Positions 54,789-64,000 are shown, counted from the first letter of the stretch. The stretch: 64,000 bases of DNA from Stenotrophomonas sp. ESTM1D_MKCIP4_1 (GCF_003086895.1 NZ_CP026004.1:234317-298316), one strand, 5' to 3'. The notes: a model not told the origin generated them from the letters alone. Numbers and translations are program-made.

Positions 54789-56663
54789 GTGGCAGACAAG
54801 TACTGCGATCTGGTCATGAAGGGCGGCATCACCAGCGGCATCGTGTACCCCAATGCGGTACTGGCACTGGCCCGTGACTATCGGTTCAAGAGCATCGGCG
54901 GCACCTCGGCTGGCGCCATTGCGGCGGCAGTGGCTGCAGCGGCGGCCTGTGGCGACCGCCGCCAGCAGGCGGGTGAACATCTGGCCGACGATGCCGGTTA
55001 TGGCGGCCTGGCTGTCGTATCGGCGCAGCTGTCGCGGCGCGGCTTCATTTACAGCCTGTTCCAGCCGGCACGCGGCGCGCGCGCGGCGTACCGGCTGCTG
55101 GTGGCGCTGACCGGCAGTTACCGCTGGCCGCGCAAGCTGCTGTGCCTGGCGGTGGCGGTGTTTGAGATCGCCCCGCTGGAAGTGCTGGTGTCGCTGGCGC
55201 TGCTGCTCGGCCTGGGCTGGTGGGGCGGTGGCTGGAGCGGTGTGGCCGCCACGCTGCTGCCGTCACTGCTGTGTGCGTACGGGGCCGGCGTGGCCGGCGC
55301 CGCGCTGCGGGTGGCGCGGGTGGCGCGGCGCAACCTGCTGGGCCTGTGCAGCGGCCTGGGTCGCGACGCACGCACGCCGGCGCTGACCGAATGGCTGCAC
55401 CAGAGCCTGCAGCAACTGGCTGGCAAGCCGCTGGATGCACCGCTCACCTTTGCCGATCTGCACGACGCCCCGCGCTATGCCGGTGAACCGGAAAGCCCGC
55501 ACGCCATCAGCCTGCAGATGATCACCACCTGCGTATCGCACAACGAACCGCGCACGCTGCCCTTCGGCGGCGCGCAGTTCTGGTTCCTGCGCGAGGAGTT
55601 CGAGCAGCTGTTTCCGGCCAGCGTGGTGCAGTGGCTGGTCGACCATGCCGGCGCACCCGTGCAGGTGGAGGGGCGGCAGTACTACCACCTGCCGCAGGGC
55701 CCGCAGTTGCCGGTGCTGGTGGCCACGCGCATGAGCCTCAGCTTCCCGCTGCTGATCAGCGCGGTGCCGCTGCACGAACCGGCACGCCGCGAACGCCGCT
55801 GCGAGCCGTTGCCGGCCACCGCCGATGCCGCGCACAACGTGGCTGACAGCATGGAAGGACTGACCAGTGGCGGTCAGTCCTGCGGGCCGGTCATCACCGC
55901 GTTCCGCATCTGCTGGTTCTCTGATGGTGGCATCAGCAGCAACTTCCCCATCCACCTGTTCGACGCGGCCATGCCGCGCTGGCCGACCTTCGCCATCAAC
56001 CTGGTGTACCCGCAGCACGCCGACGATGTCAGCCACGGCGCCACTGGCCAGCAGGCACTGGAACGCGCGGTGGTGCTGCCCACCGAAAACCGCCACGGTT
56101 GGCAGCGGCATTACCAGTCCATCGCCACGCCCTTGGCAGCGGCCGAGCTGGGCCGCTTCCTGTTCGCGGTGGTGGCGACCATGCAGAACTGGCGCGATCT
56201 GCTGCAGGCGCGCGCTCCGGGCTACCGCGATCGCATCGTGCACGTCAGCCTGCAGGGCGACGAAGGCGGCATGAACCTGGACATGCCGCAGGACGTGCTG
56301 AGCCGCATCGCCGACAAGGGCAGCCTGGCCGGCGCACGCTTCTGCGCGTTCTCGTTCGAGAACCACTACTGGATCCGCTGGCGCAACCTGGCCTCGGCCT
56401 ACCAGCGCTACACCATTGAAGTGGCGCGTACGGATGACCCGGCGCAACAGGTACTGGCGTACCGCGCGTCGTATTCCCTCGTTGCCCACGGCGAACCCGC
56501 GCCGCCGTCGTACAAGCTGGGTTCGGAAGACAAGCGTCGTGGTTCGCAGCAGCTGTGGGCGCAGATGGTCGAGCAGGGCCGCACGTGGGAAGACCTGGGC
56601 CCGGACCTGACCGACGGCGCACCGCGCCCGCTGCCGCAGATGAAGGTCACGCCGATCTACTGA
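54789..56663 (+). CDS. Patatin-like phospholipase with membrane segment
   Basis: A 624-residue patatin-like protein. The nucleophile elbow GTSAG is at residues 38-42 (Ser40), the oxyanion segment is MKGGITSG, and the catalytic Asp is in SDGGISSNFP near residue 380. A long hydrophobic stretch at about residues 115-175 suggests membrane association, unusual inside a patatin domain. I chose the GTG at 54789, with GGGGGCAGGG upstream and the conserved DLVMKGG starting shortly after; an open frame extends further upstream across a repeat. The role is unknown; lipid turnover is likely. A repeat array follows. Confidence 0.85.
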   Translation: MADKYCDLVMKGGITSGIVYPNAVLALARDYRFKSIGGTSAGAIAAAVAAAAACGDRRQQAGEHLADDAGYGGLAVVSAQLSRRGFIYSLFQPARGARAAYRLLVALTGSYRWPRKLLCLAVAVFEIAPLEVLVSLALLLGLGWWGGGWSGVAATLLPSLLCAYGAGVAGAALRVARVARRNLLGLCSGLGRDARTPALTEWLHQSLQQLAGKPLDAPLTFADLHDAPRYAGEPESPHAISLQMITTCVSHNEPRTLPFGGAQFWFLREEFEQLFPASVVQWLVDHAGAPVQVEGRQYYHLPQGPQLPVLVATRMSLSFPLLISAVPLHEPARRERRCEPLPATADAAHNVADSMEGLTSGGQSCGPVITAFRICWFSDGGISSNFPIHLFDAAMPRWPTFAINLVYPQHADDVSHGATGQQALERAVVLPTENRHGWQRHYQSIATPLAAAELGRFLFAVVATMQNWRDLLQARAPGYRDRIVHVSLQGDEGGMNLDMPQDVLSRIADKGSLAGARFCAFSFENHYWIRWRNLASAYQRYTIEVARTDDPAQQVLAYRASYSLVAHGEPAPPSYKLGSEDKRRGSQQLWAQMVEQGRTWEDLGPDLTDGAPRPLPQMKVTPIY

Positions 56664-57118
56664 CCCTCCATGCGTGGATGCATTTCGCGCAGGGCAAGAG
56701 CGTGCCGACCAACGGTCGGCACCTACCAGAGCGGTAGATCCACGCCATGCGTGGATGCATTTCGCGCAGGAGCAAGAACGTGGGCAGTAGATCCACGCCA
56801 TGCGTGGATGCATTTCGCGCAGAGCAAGAACGTGGGCAGTAGATCCACGCCATGCGTGGATGCACTTTGCGCAGAGCAAGAACGTGGGCAGTAGATCCAC
56901 GCCATGCGTGGATGCATTTCGCGCAGGAGCAAGAACGTGGGCAGTAGATCCACGCCATGCGTGGATGCATTTCGCGCAGGAGCAAGAACGTGGGCAGTAG
57001 ATCCACGCCATGCGTGGATGCATTTCGCGCAGAGCAAGAACGTGGGCAGTAGATCCACGCCATGCGTGGATGCACTTTGCGCAGAGCAAGAGCATGCCGG
57101 CCAGCGGCCGGCACTACC
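56664..57118. repeat. Tandem SMAG array (seven 52-53 bp units)
   Basis: GTAG heads occur at 56734, 56787, 56839, 56891, 56944, 56997 and 57049, each followed by ATCCACGC-CAT-GCGTGGAT arms and a near-constant spacer that contains GCGCAG and AAGAACGTGGGC. A headless copy at about 56667 and a GTGCCGACC element lie at the left; an inverted GCCGGCC element ends the array at 57118. The spacer differs only by GAG/GGAG and CATTTCG/CACTTTG variants. Long open frames across it are artefacts of the repeat. Confidence 0.93.
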
Positions 57119-57129
57119 GTAGATGCCCC

Positions 57130-58497
57130 TTACCGCCCCGGCAACTGCGCGAACGCGCGCTGCATGCAGTCCTCGCGCGGGCACACCCGGCACCCCGGGC
57201 CGATCGACACCGAATTCCCCGGGCTCTGCACATCCAGCCCCAGCGAATACACCAGCCGCTCGGCATGCTGCAGGTCGCAGCCCAGCGCCACCGCAAACGT
57301 CTTGCGCGGCTGGCCATGGCCCACCGGCCCGCTGCTGACCTGTCGCGCCAGCCAGAAGTGGCGTCGTCCATCAGGCATGCGCGCGGTCTGCGTCAGGATG
57401 CGGCCCGGCTGGTTGAACGCCTCATAGACGATCCACAGCGGGCACGAACCGCCCACCTGCGAGAAATGGAAATCGGTGGCCGAGTGGCGCTTGGACACAT
57501 TGCCCGCGCGGTCCACGCGGATGAAGAAGAACGGCAGCCCCGGCGCACTGCGCCGCGCCAGCGTACTCAGCCGATGGCACACTGCCTCGAAGCCCACACC
57601 GAACTGGTGCGCCAGCAGCTCGATGTCATAACTGCTGGCCTCGGCCGCACGCAGGAACCGCATGTACGGCATCACAAGTGCGCCAGCGAAGTAGTTCGAC
57701 AAGCCGATCCGCGCCTGCGCGATGCGCGCCTCATCGTGGAAGCCCGCGCGCGCGATCACCGCATCGATCTGCGGCAGGTAGCCGTGCAGGGCCAGTTCGG
57801 CGGCCATCTGGAAGGCCTGCTGGCCCGGCTCCAGGTAATCGGGCAGCCACAGCCGCCGCGCACCAGCATCGAACTGGCGCTTCTCGCGCCCGGCCTGCAG
57901 CGCGGTCACTTCCACCAGCACGCCGTGGCGGTCGGCCAGCAGCTGGCGCAGGCGCGGCGCGACGTGCCCAGGTGACAGTCCCCACTCGGCGAACAGGCGC
58001 TCGGCCAGCTCGTCCAGTTCGGGGATGTGGTTGTGCATGCGGTTGAAGAATTCGCGCACCTGGTCGCCCGCAGGCAGGGTGCTGCCGGCGTCGGGCTCGC
58101 CCAGCTGGAACTCCAGCGCGGCGGCATGCTCGCGCAGGGCCAGGTGGCGGCGGTGCAGGTCCAGCAGGGCGCGGCTGACCTGCGGCAGGTTGCCAGCCAG
58201 CGCCCGCAGCTCGGTCGCGCTCACCTCCGCCAGGCCCAGGTCACGCAGGGTCTCGCCCAGTGCCTCCTGCAGCGCGGCGGGCTCATCGTCGTCGAACAGG
58301 GCCGAAACATCGCCCAACACCTCGCCCAGCTTCTTCTGCACCGCCGGGGTCAGCGGGCGCTTGTTGCGCTCGATCTGGTTCAGGTAACTGGCCGACAGGC
58401 CCAAGGCGCGGGCCAGGTCCACCTGGCTGTAGCCGCGTTGCTCGCGCAGACGCAGCAGGCGCAGCCCCAATTGGCGTTGTGATGGCTGGAAATTCAC
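57130..58497 (-). CDS. XRE-family short-chain fatty acyl regulator (RamB/ScfR-like)
   Basis: A 455-residue regulator. An N-terminal XRE helix-turn-helix (about residues 8-64, LRLLREQRGYSQVDLARALGLSASYLNQIE) is followed by an IrrE-like/peptidase M78 domain whose HExxH zinc motif is degenerate (AAELALHGY), and a C-terminal domain with C-x2-C-type residues (CRVCPREDC). Proteins of this kind (RamB, PrpC regulators) sense short-chain acyl-CoA. It is divergent from mmsA with 114 bases between, so it likely controls the valine operon. Confidence 0.9.
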   Translation of the reverse strand: MNFQPSQRQLGLRLLRLREQRGYSQVDLARALGLSASYLNQIERNKRPLTPAVQKKLGEVLGDVSALFDDDEPAALQEALGETLRDLGLAEVSATELRALAGNLPQVSRALLDLHRRHLALREHAAALEFQLGEPDAGSTLPAGDQVREFFNRMHNHIPELDELAERLFAEWGLSPGHVAPRLRQLLADRHGVLVEVTALQAGREKRQFDAGARRLWLPDYLEPGQQAFQMAAELALHGYLPQIDAVIARAGFHDEARIAQARIGLSNYFAGALVMPYMRFLRAAEASSYDIELLAHQFGVGFEAVCHRLSTLARRSAPGLPFFFIRVDRAGNVSKRHSATDFHFSQVGGSCPLWIVYEAFNQPGRILTQTARMPDGRRHFWLARQVSSGPVGHGQPRKTFAVALGCDLQHAERLVYSLGLDVQSPGNSVSIGPGCRVCPREDCMQRAFAQLPGR

Positions 58498-58611
58498 AGA
58501 ATTAACATGAATCGTCTGGCGTGTTGGCCAGATTAAGCGGATTCAGGCCGGAAATCGAGGTGCTTGCTGTGAATAATGCCAAGCATCTTTCGAGCCCGTG
58601 GGATTGTCGTC

Positions 58612-60117
58612 ATGACTGTTGCAGCGCCCCGTATCCGAATGCTGATCGATGGCCAGTTCATCGAATCGGCCACCTCCCACTGGCAGGACGTGATCAATCC
58701 GGCCACCCAGGACGTGCTGGCCCAGGTGCCGTTCGCCACCACCAGCGAAGTGGATGCCGCCGTCGCCGCCGCCAAGGAAGCCTTCAAGACCTGGCGCAAG
58801 ACCCCCATCGGCACCCGCGCGCGCATCTTCCTGAAGTACCAGCAGCTGATCCGCGAAAACATGAGCGAGCTGGCCCACATCCTCACCGCCGAACAGGGCA
58901 AGACCCTGCCCGACGCCGAAGGCGATGTGTTCCGTGGCCTGGAAGTGGTCGAGCACGCCGCCGCCATCGGCAACCTGCAGCTGGGCGAGCTGGCCAACAA
59001 CGTGGCCAACGGCGTGGATACCTACACGATCATGCAGCCGTTGGGCGTATGCGCGGGCATCACCCCGTTCAACTTCCCGGCGATGATTCCGCTGTGGATG
59101 TTCCCGATGGCCATTGCCACCGGCAACACCTTCATCCTCAAGCCGTCCGAACAGGACCCGATGGTGACCATGCGCCTGGTCGAACTGGCGCTGGAAGCCG
59201 GCATCCCGAAGGGCGTGCTGAACGTCGTCCACGGCGGCGAGGAAGTGGTCAACGCGATCTGCGACCACCCGGACATCAAGGCCGTGTCGTTCGTCGGTTC
59301 CACCCGCGTCGGCACCCACGTCTACAACCGTGCCTCGCTGGCCGGCAAGCGCGTGCAGTGCATGATGGGCGCCAAGAACCACGCCGTGGTGCTGCCGGAC
59401 GCCAACAAGGAACAGACCCTCAACGCCATGGTCGGCGCCGCCTTCGGTGCGGCGGGCCAGCGCTGCATGGCCGCCTCCACCCTGGTGCTGGTGGGCGAGG
59501 CCCGCGGCTGGGTGCAGGACCTGGTGACCAAGGCGCAGACCCTGAAGGTCAGCGGCGGCACCGTGTCCGGCACCGACGTCGGCCCGGTCATTTCCTGCAG
59601 CGCCCGTGAGCGCGTGGAAGGCCTGATCGCCTCGGGCGTGGAGCAGGGCGCGAAGCTGGTGCTCGACGGCCGCAACCCGCAGGTCGATGGTTTCGAGAAG
59701 GGCAACTTCGTCGGCCCGACCATCTTTGCCGGTGTCACCACCGACATGCGCATCTATCAGGAAGAAATCTTCGGGCCGGTGCTGGTCATCCTCGAAGCAG
59801 AGACGCTGGAAGACGCCATCGCGATGGTCAACAGCAACCCGAACGGCAACGGCACCGCGCTGTTCACCCAGTCCGGTGCGGCTGCACGCAGGTTCCAGGA
59901 AGACATCGACGTCGGCCAGGTCGGCATCAACGTGCCGATTCCGGTGCCGGTGCCGCTGTTCTCGTTCACCGGTTCGCGCGCGTCCAAGCTGGGCGACCTG
60001 GGCCCGTACGGCAAGCAGGTGGTGCTGTTCTACACCCAGACCAAGACCGTCACCGCACGCTGGTTCGATGACGAGACGCTGAGCCACGGCGTCAACACCA
60101 CCATCAGCCTGAAGTAA
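58612..60117 (+). CDS. mmsA: Methylmalonate-semialdehyde dehydrogenase (acylating)
   Basis: A 501-residue aldehyde dehydrogenase-fold enzyme. The catalytic Cys is in GQRCMA and the NAD region is [21 protein letters not shown] is typical of MmsA. It oxidises methylmalonate semialdehyde to propionyl-CoA and CO2, the last step of valine breakdown. The ATG at 58612 gives the usual length; upstream frame is not family-like. It starts the valine operon. Confidence 0.96.
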   Translation: MTVAAPRIRMLIDGQFIESATSHWQDVINPATQDVLAQVPFATTSEVDAAVAAAKEAFKTWRKTPIGTRARIFLKYQQLIRENMSELAHILTAEQGKTLPDAEGDVFRGLEVVEHAAAIGNLQLGELANNVANGVDTYTIMQPLGVCAGITPFNFPAMIPLWMFPMAIATGNTFILKPSEQDPMVTMRLVELALEAGIPKGVLNVVHGGEEVVNAICDHPDIKAVSFVGSTRVGTHVYNRASLAGKRVQCMMGAKNHAVVLPDANKEQTLNAMVGAAFGAAGQRCMAASTLVLVGEARGWVQDLVTKAQTLKVSGGTVSGTDVGPVISCSARERVEGLIASGVEQGAKLVLDGRNPQVDGFEKGNFVGPTIFAGVTTDMRIYQEEIFGPVLVILEAETLEDAIAMVNSNPNGNGTALFTQSGAAARRFQEDIDVGQVGINVPIPVPVPLFSFTGSRASKLGDLGPYGKQVVLFYTQTKTVTARWFDDETLSHGVNTTISLK

Positions 60118-60131
60118 GGGCAGGAGCAGCC

Positions 60132-61298
60132 ATGAGCCACTCGATGACGACGGATCAGGAAGAAGCGCAGCAGGCGTATCGCGAAGCAGCGCGTGACTTC
60201 GCACAGGCCGAACTGGCGCCGCACGCCGCGCGATGGGATGCGGAGGGCATCTTTCCGCGCGAGGCGATCGCCAAGGCCGGTGAACTGGGCTTCTGTGGTC
60301 TGTACATGGACCCGGAAGTCGGCGGCAGCGGCCTCAGCCGTCTGGACGCCGCCGTCGTCATCGAGGAGCTCGCCAACGTCGATCCGTCGACCGCGGCGTA
60401 CATCAGCATCCACAACATGGCCTCGTGGATGGTCTCCAAGTGGGGCCAGGCCGCGCTGCGCGATGCGTGGGGCACCGATCTGTCCTCGGGCAGCAAGCTG
60501 GCCTCGTACTGCCTGACCGAGCCGGGTGCCGGTTCCGATGCGGCCTCGCTGAAGACCACCGCCGTGCGCGACGGCGACGACTATGTGCTGAACGGGTCCA
60601 AGGCCTTCATCTCCGGTGCCGGTGCCACCGAACTGCTGGTGGTGATGGCGCGTACCGGCGGTGCCGGCGCGGGCGGTGTCAGCGCCATTGCCGTGCCGGC
60701 CGACCTGCCGGGCATCAGCTATGGCCGCAAGGAAGAGAAGATGGGCTGGAACAGCCAGCCCACCCGTGGCATCACCTTTGAAAACGTCCGCGTGCCGGTC
60801 AGCCACCTTCTGGGAGAGGAAGGCGGCGGCTTCAAGCTGGCGATGAAGGGGCTGGACGGCGGCCGCATCAACATCGCCGCCTGCTCGCTGGGTGCCGCGC
60901 AGGGCGCGCTGGATGCCGCACGCCGCTACATGGGCGAGCGCCGCCAGTTCGGCAAGGCGCTGGCCGATTTCCAGGCGCTGCAGTTCAAGCTGGCCGACAT
61001 GGCCATCGAACTGGTGGCCGCCCGGCAGATGGTGCATTCGGCCGCGCGCAAGCTCGATGCCGGTGCCAGCGATGCCAACGTGTGGTGCGCGATGGCCAAG
61101 CGCTTCGCCACCGATGCCGGCTTCAGGATCTGCAACGAAGCGCTGCAGATCCACGGTGGCTACGGCTACATCCGCGAATACCCGATCGAGCGACTGCTGC
61201 GCGACAGCCGCGTGCACCAGATCCTGGAAGGCACCAACGAGATCATGCGGGTGATCGTTGCCCGCCACCTGCTCAACACCGAAGAGGAACTGCGATGA
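60132..61298 (+). CDS. Isobutyryl-CoA dehydrogenase (acyl-CoA dehydrogenase)
   Basis: A 388-residue acyl-CoA dehydrogenase. The FAD/substrate segments are CLTEPGAGSDAAS and GGYGYIREYP, and the catalytic Glu is at the usual place in ILEGTNEI. Located between mmsA and the hydratase, it most likely oxidises isobutyryl-CoA to methacrylyl-CoA. Start is 14 bases after the mmsA stop with a GGAGC site; its stop overlaps the next ATG. Confidence 0.93.
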   Translation: MSHSMTTDQEEAQQAYREAARDFAQAELAPHAARWDAEGIFPREAIAKAGELGFCGLYMDPEVGGSGLSRLDAAVVIEELANVDPSTAAYISIHNMASWMVSKWGQAALRDAWGTDLSSGSKLASYCLTEPGAGSDAASLKTTAVRDGDDYVLNGSKAFISGAGATELLVVMARTGGAGAGGVSAIAVPADLPGISYGRKEEKMGWNSQPTRGITFENVRVPVSHLLGEEGGGFKLAMKGLDGGRINIAACSLGAAQGALDAARRYMGERRQFGKALADFQALQFKLADMAIELVAARQMVHSAARKLDAGASDANVWCAMAKRFATDAGFRICNEALQIHGGYGYIREYPIERLLRDSRVHQILEGTNEIMRVIVARHLLNTEEELR

Positions 61299-62092
61299 AG
61301 GATTGGCGTACCCAGGAGCACGTGGGCCTGAAGGTCGAGGCCGATGGCCACACCGCCGTGGTCACCCTGCACAACCCGCCGGCGCACACCTGGACCGTGC
61401 ACAGCCTGGCCGCACTGCGCGACCTGGTGGGCGCGCTCAACGCCGACCGCGACATCTACGCGCTGGTGATCACTGGCGACGGCGAGAAGTTCTTCTCCGC
61501 TGGCGCTGATCTGAACCAGTTCGCATCGGGCGACAAGGCCGCCGCGCGCGAAGCGGCTCGCCGCTTTGGCGAAGCCTTCGAGGCGCTGTCCGCCTTCAGG
61601 GGCGTGTCCATTGCCGCCATCAACGGCTACGCCATGGGCGGTGGCCTGGAATGCGCGCTGGCCTGCGACCTGCGCATCATCGAAGAGCATGCCCAGGTGG
61701 CATTGCCCGAGGCGACCGTAGGCCTGCTGCCGTGCGCGGGCGGTACCCAGAACCTGCCGCGCCTCGTCGGCGAAGGCTGGGCCAAGCGCATGATCCTGCT
61801 GGGCGAGCGCATCAACGCTGAAACCGCGCTGCGCATCGGCCTGGCCGAAGAAAAAGTCGGCAAGGGCGAAGCCAAGGCGCTGGCGCTGGAATGGGCCGCC
61901 AAGGCCGGCAAGCAGAGCCCGACCAGCATCGCCGCCTGCAAGACGCTGGTGCAGTCCACCCGCACCGGCACCCACGCCTCGGCGCTGGTGGCCGAGCGCG
62001 AAGCCTTCGTCGATCTGTTCGACACCGCCGACCAGGTCGAGGGCGTGACCGCCTTCCTGGAAAAGCGCGCCGCGCAGTGGAAGAACGCATGA
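61295..62092 (+). CDS. Enoyl-CoA hydratase (methacrylyl-CoA hydratase)
   Basis: A 265-residue crotonase. The oxyanion-hole segments GAGAD-type (FFSAGADLNQF) and AMGGGLECALACD are clear, with the catalytic Glu region LPEATVGLLP. In this operon it should hydrate methacrylyl-CoA to 3-hydroxyisobutyryl-CoA. Both its start and stop overlap the neighbours (ATGA). Confidence 0.9.
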   Translation: MKDWRTQEHVGLKVEADGHTAVVTLHNPPAHTWTVHSLAALRDLVGALNADRDIYALVITGDGEKFFSAGADLNQFASGDKAAAREAARRFGEAFEALSAFRGVSIAAINGYAMGGGLECALACDLRIIEEHAQVALPEATVGLLPCAGGTQNLPRLVGEGWAKRMILLGERINAETALRIGLAEEKVGKGEAKALALEWAAKAGKQSPTSIAACKTLVQSTRTGTHASALVAEREAFVDLFDTADQVEGVTAFLEKRAAQWKNA

Positions 62093-63264
62093 GTACCGAC
62101 ACCGTTGCCGATGAAGCACCGGTGCTGTTCGAGGAGCGCGTGGCGGGCAATGGCACGCGCATCGGCCTCGCCACGCTCAACGCACCGCGCACGCTCAATG
62201 GCTTTTCGCTGCCGATGGCGCACCTGCTGTTGAAGCAGCTGAACGCCTGGGCCGAGGATGATGGCATCGCGATGGTGGTGCTGCAGGGGGCGGGTGAGAA
62301 GGCCTTCTGTGCCGGCGGCGATCTGCACAGCCTGCACAAGGCCATGGTCGCCTTCCGCGAGGCGGGCCAGACCGATATCCGCAGGAATGACTACGCCGCC
62401 GAGTTCTTCGACGTCGAGTACCGCGTCGATTACCTCATCCACACCTACCCCAAGCCGATCCTGTGCTGGGGCCACGGCATCGTGATGGGCGGTGGCATCG
62501 GCCTGATGTCCGGCGCCAGCCACCGCGTGGTCAGCGAGCGTTCCAAGCTGGCCTTCCCGGAAATCACCGTCGGCCTGTTCCCGGATGTGGGTGGCAGCTG
62601 GCTGCTGCCGCGCGTACCGGGAATGGGTGGCCTGTTCCTGGCACTGACCGGCGCGCTGCTGAATCCGGGTGATGCCATCTATGCCGGCCTGGCCGATGTG
62701 CATGTAGCCGAAGAGCGCCGCAATGCGGTGTTGGATGCGCTGCTGCAGGTGGCGTGGTCGGGCGATGCCGCCCACAACCATGAACGCCTGAGCCAGCTGC
62801 TGCAGTCGCATGCCAGCGATGCGGCCACCGGCCCGCTGCTGGCCAACGCCGCACAGGTGGACGCGTTGTGCGAAGGCGACGACCTGGATGCCATTGTCGC
62901 GCGCATTGCCGCCCTGCAGACCGAGGACACCTGGCTGCAGGCCGCGCAGAAAACCCTGGCGGCCGGTGCACCGGGTTCGGCGCGGCTGGCCTTCGCGTTG
63001 CAGCGTCGCAGCGCCGGCCAGGATCTGGCCAGCGTCTACCGCCTCGAATACATCGTCGCCCTGCACTGCGCGGCCCATGGCGATTTCGCCGAAGGCATCC
63101 GCGCGCTGCTGATCGACAAGGACCGCAACCCGCAGTGGCACCCGGCCACCCTGGCCGAAGCCACGCCCGCGTGGGCGGACACTTTCTTTGTTTCCCCCTG
63201 GGCCGACGCCGCGCATCCGCTGGCCGACCTGGGTACCCCCATGGCTGAAAGGAGCCTTGCATGA
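62089..63264 (+). CDS. 3-hydroxyisobutyryl-CoA hydrolase (crotonase fold)
   Basis: A 391-residue crotonase-fold protein, longer than the usual hydratase by about 120 residues at the C-terminus, as in 3-hydroxyisobutyryl-CoA hydrolases. FCAGGDLHSL and GIVMGGGIGLM are the oxyanion segments and PEITVGLFPDVGGSW is the HIBCH-type catalytic region. It frees 3-hydroxyisobutyrate for MmsB. Its start overlaps the hydratase stop and its stop overlaps mmsB. Confidence 0.93.
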   Translation: MSTDTVADEAPVLFEERVAGNGTRIGLATLNAPRTLNGFSLPMAHLLLKQLNAWAEDDGIAMVVLQGAGEKAFCAGGDLHSLHKAMVAFREAGQTDIRRNDYAAEFFDVEYRVDYLIHTYPKPILCWGHGIVMGGGIGLMSGASHRVVSERSKLAFPEITVGLFPDVGGSWLLPRVPGMGGLFLALTGALLNPGDAIYAGLADVHVAEERRNAVLDALLQVAWSGDAAHNHERLSQLLQSHASDAATGPLLANAAQVDALCEGDDLDAIVARIAALQTEDTWLQAAQKTLAAGAPGSARLAFALQRRSAGQDLASVYRLEYIVALHCAAHGDFAEGIRALLIDKDRNPQWHPATLAEATPAWADTFFVSPWADAAHPLADLGTPMAERSLA

Positions 63265-64000
63265 GCCGCATTGCATTCATCGGGTTGGGCAACATGGGTG
63301 GCCCGATGGCCGCCAACCTGGTCAAGAACGGCCACACCGTGCGCGTGTTCGACCTGGTGCCGGCCGCGGTGCAGGCCGCCGTCGATGCCGGTGCCAGCGC
63401 CGCGCCGTCGGCACGCGACACCCTGGCCGATGCCGAAGTGGTGATCTCGATGCTGCCGGCCAGCCGCCACGTCGAAGGCGTATACCTGGGGGACGAGGGC
63501 ATCCTGGCCGCCATTCCGGCCGGCGCACTGGTCATCGACTGCAGCACCATTGCACCGGCCAGCGCCCGCAAGGTTTCTGAAGCCGCCGCCGCGCGTGGCC
63601 TGCAGATGCTTGACGCACCCGTGTCCGGCGGTACGGCCGGTGCACAGGCCGGCACCCTCACCTTCATCGTCGGTGGTGAAGAGGACGCGCTGGAACGTGC
63701 GCGCCCGGTGCTGCAGGCGATGGGCAAAAACATCTTCCACGTCGGTGCCAGCGGCGCCGGCCAGGTTGCCAAGCTGTGCAACAACATGGCGCTGGGCGTG
63801 ATCATGGCGGTGACCGGCGAAGCCATCGCGCTGGGCGTGGCACACGGGCTGGACCCGAAGGTGCTGTCGCAGATGATGGCGGTCAGCACCGGCCGCAGCT
63901 GGGCCACTGAGGTCTGCAACCCGTGGCCGGGTGTGCTGGAAAACGCCCCGGCCTCGCGCGGCTACAGCGGCGGTTTCGGCAGCGACCTGATGCTGAAGGA
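63261..64000 (+). CDS. mmsB: 3-hydroxyisobutyrate dehydrogenase (3' end outside window)
   Basis: The first 246 residues of a beta-hydroxyacid dehydrogenase. The NAD loop is FIGLGNMGGPMA, the substrate segment DAPVSGGTAGA and the catalytic Lys is in GQVAKLCNNM. It oxidises 3-hydroxyisobutyrate to methylmalonate semialdehyde, the substrate of MmsA. The gene runs out of the window about 50 residues short of the family length. Confidence 0.95.
   Translation, partial: MSRIAFIGLGNMGGPMAANLVKNGHTVRVFDLVPAAVQAAVDAGASAAPSARDTLADAEVVISMLPASRHVEGVYLGDEGILAAIPAGALVIDCSTIAPASARKVSEAAAARGLQMLDAPVSGGTAGAQAGTLTFIVGGEEDALERARPVLQAMGKNIFHVGASGAGQVAKLCNNMALGVIMAVTGEAIALGVAHGLDPKVLSQMMAVSTGRSWATEVCNPWPGVLENAPASRGYSGGFGSDLMLK

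Noticed and set aside
56734..57100. CRISPR-like array
   Set aside because: Unit spacing is regular, but the spacers are nearly identical to each other and no cas genes are present; it is a tandem SMAG array.
56650..57193. Long repetitive proteins on both strands (for example repeats of HAWMHFAQ or CIHAWRGSTAHV)
   Set aside because: They are open frames produced by translating the SMAG array, with no ribosome site and no known fold.

Overview
The window is high-GC gammaproteobacterial chromosome, most likely a member of the Stenotrophomonas maltophilia group (Xanthomonadaceae). Three things point there: dozens of GTAG-headed palindromes of the SMAG/REP type known from S. maltophilia, an oleB-oleC-oleD hydrocarbon cluster, and a cyclic-nucleotide-binding GGDEF protein next to a class III cyclase, as in Xanthomonas campestris. 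Genes are tightly packed, many with ATGA start/stop overlaps. I see no rRNA, tRNA, phage, insertion sequence or CRISPR array. The first gene (oleB) and last gene (mmsB) are cut by the window edges.

Layout. 1-4.0 kb: olefin biosynthesis (oleB, oleC, oleD) with a convergent YkgJ-like gene, then a small DUF1328 membrane protein. 4.2-9.1 kb: D-Ala-D-Ala ligase, ubiJ-ubiB-O-methyltransferase, a pseudouridine synthase. 9.2-15 kb: DUF2059 protein, arfB, an acyltransferase, an M3 peptidase lipoprotein, two tandem degenerate AroQ-like proteins, signal peptidase I. 15-21.6 kb: MFS transporter, two LysR regulators, and the glyoxylate bypass (aceB, aceA). 21.9-27.1 kb: the most unusual locus, with a cNMP-GGDEF protein, a cyclase/TPR protein, a nitrile-hydratase-leader-like peptide on the opposite strand and a SagB-like dehydrogenase. 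27.1-32.7 kb: leucine catabolism (liuD, liuB, liuA) with a divergent TetR gene. 32.9-38.8 kb: cytochrome c, secreted nuclease, DMT transporter, hydrolase, zapE, DUF2884 protein. 39-43 kb: class Ia ribonucleotide reductase with a well-formed promoter and probable NrdR boxes. 43-50 kb: LysE exporter, thioesterase, sirtuin, old yellow enzyme, LysR, purU and a compositionally odd NYN-domain gene. 50.2-54.6 kb: pncA, queH, nadV and nadM-Nudix, with a cobalamin riboswitch in front of queH. 54.8-56.7 kb: patatin phospholipase, then a seven-unit SMAG tandem array. 57.1-64 kb: short-chain acyl regulator and the valine operon mmsA-acad-ech-hibch-mmsB.

The main points for a second look are: (1) the cyclase/GGDEF/peptide/dehydrogenase locus, which looks like an uncharacterised peptide-modification system joined to cGMP and c-di-GMP signalling; (2) a cobalamin riboswitch controlling queH, the B12-independent epoxyqueuosine reductase; (3) SMAG-linked tandem duplications that carried along the 3' ends of neighbouring genes (sirtuin and LysE exporter); (4) a strict -10 box/N6/start-codon arrangement at eight genes, suggesting leaderless transcripts; and (5) a second family of interspersed GGGGTC palindromes. 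All assignments come from reading the sequence; no database search was run.
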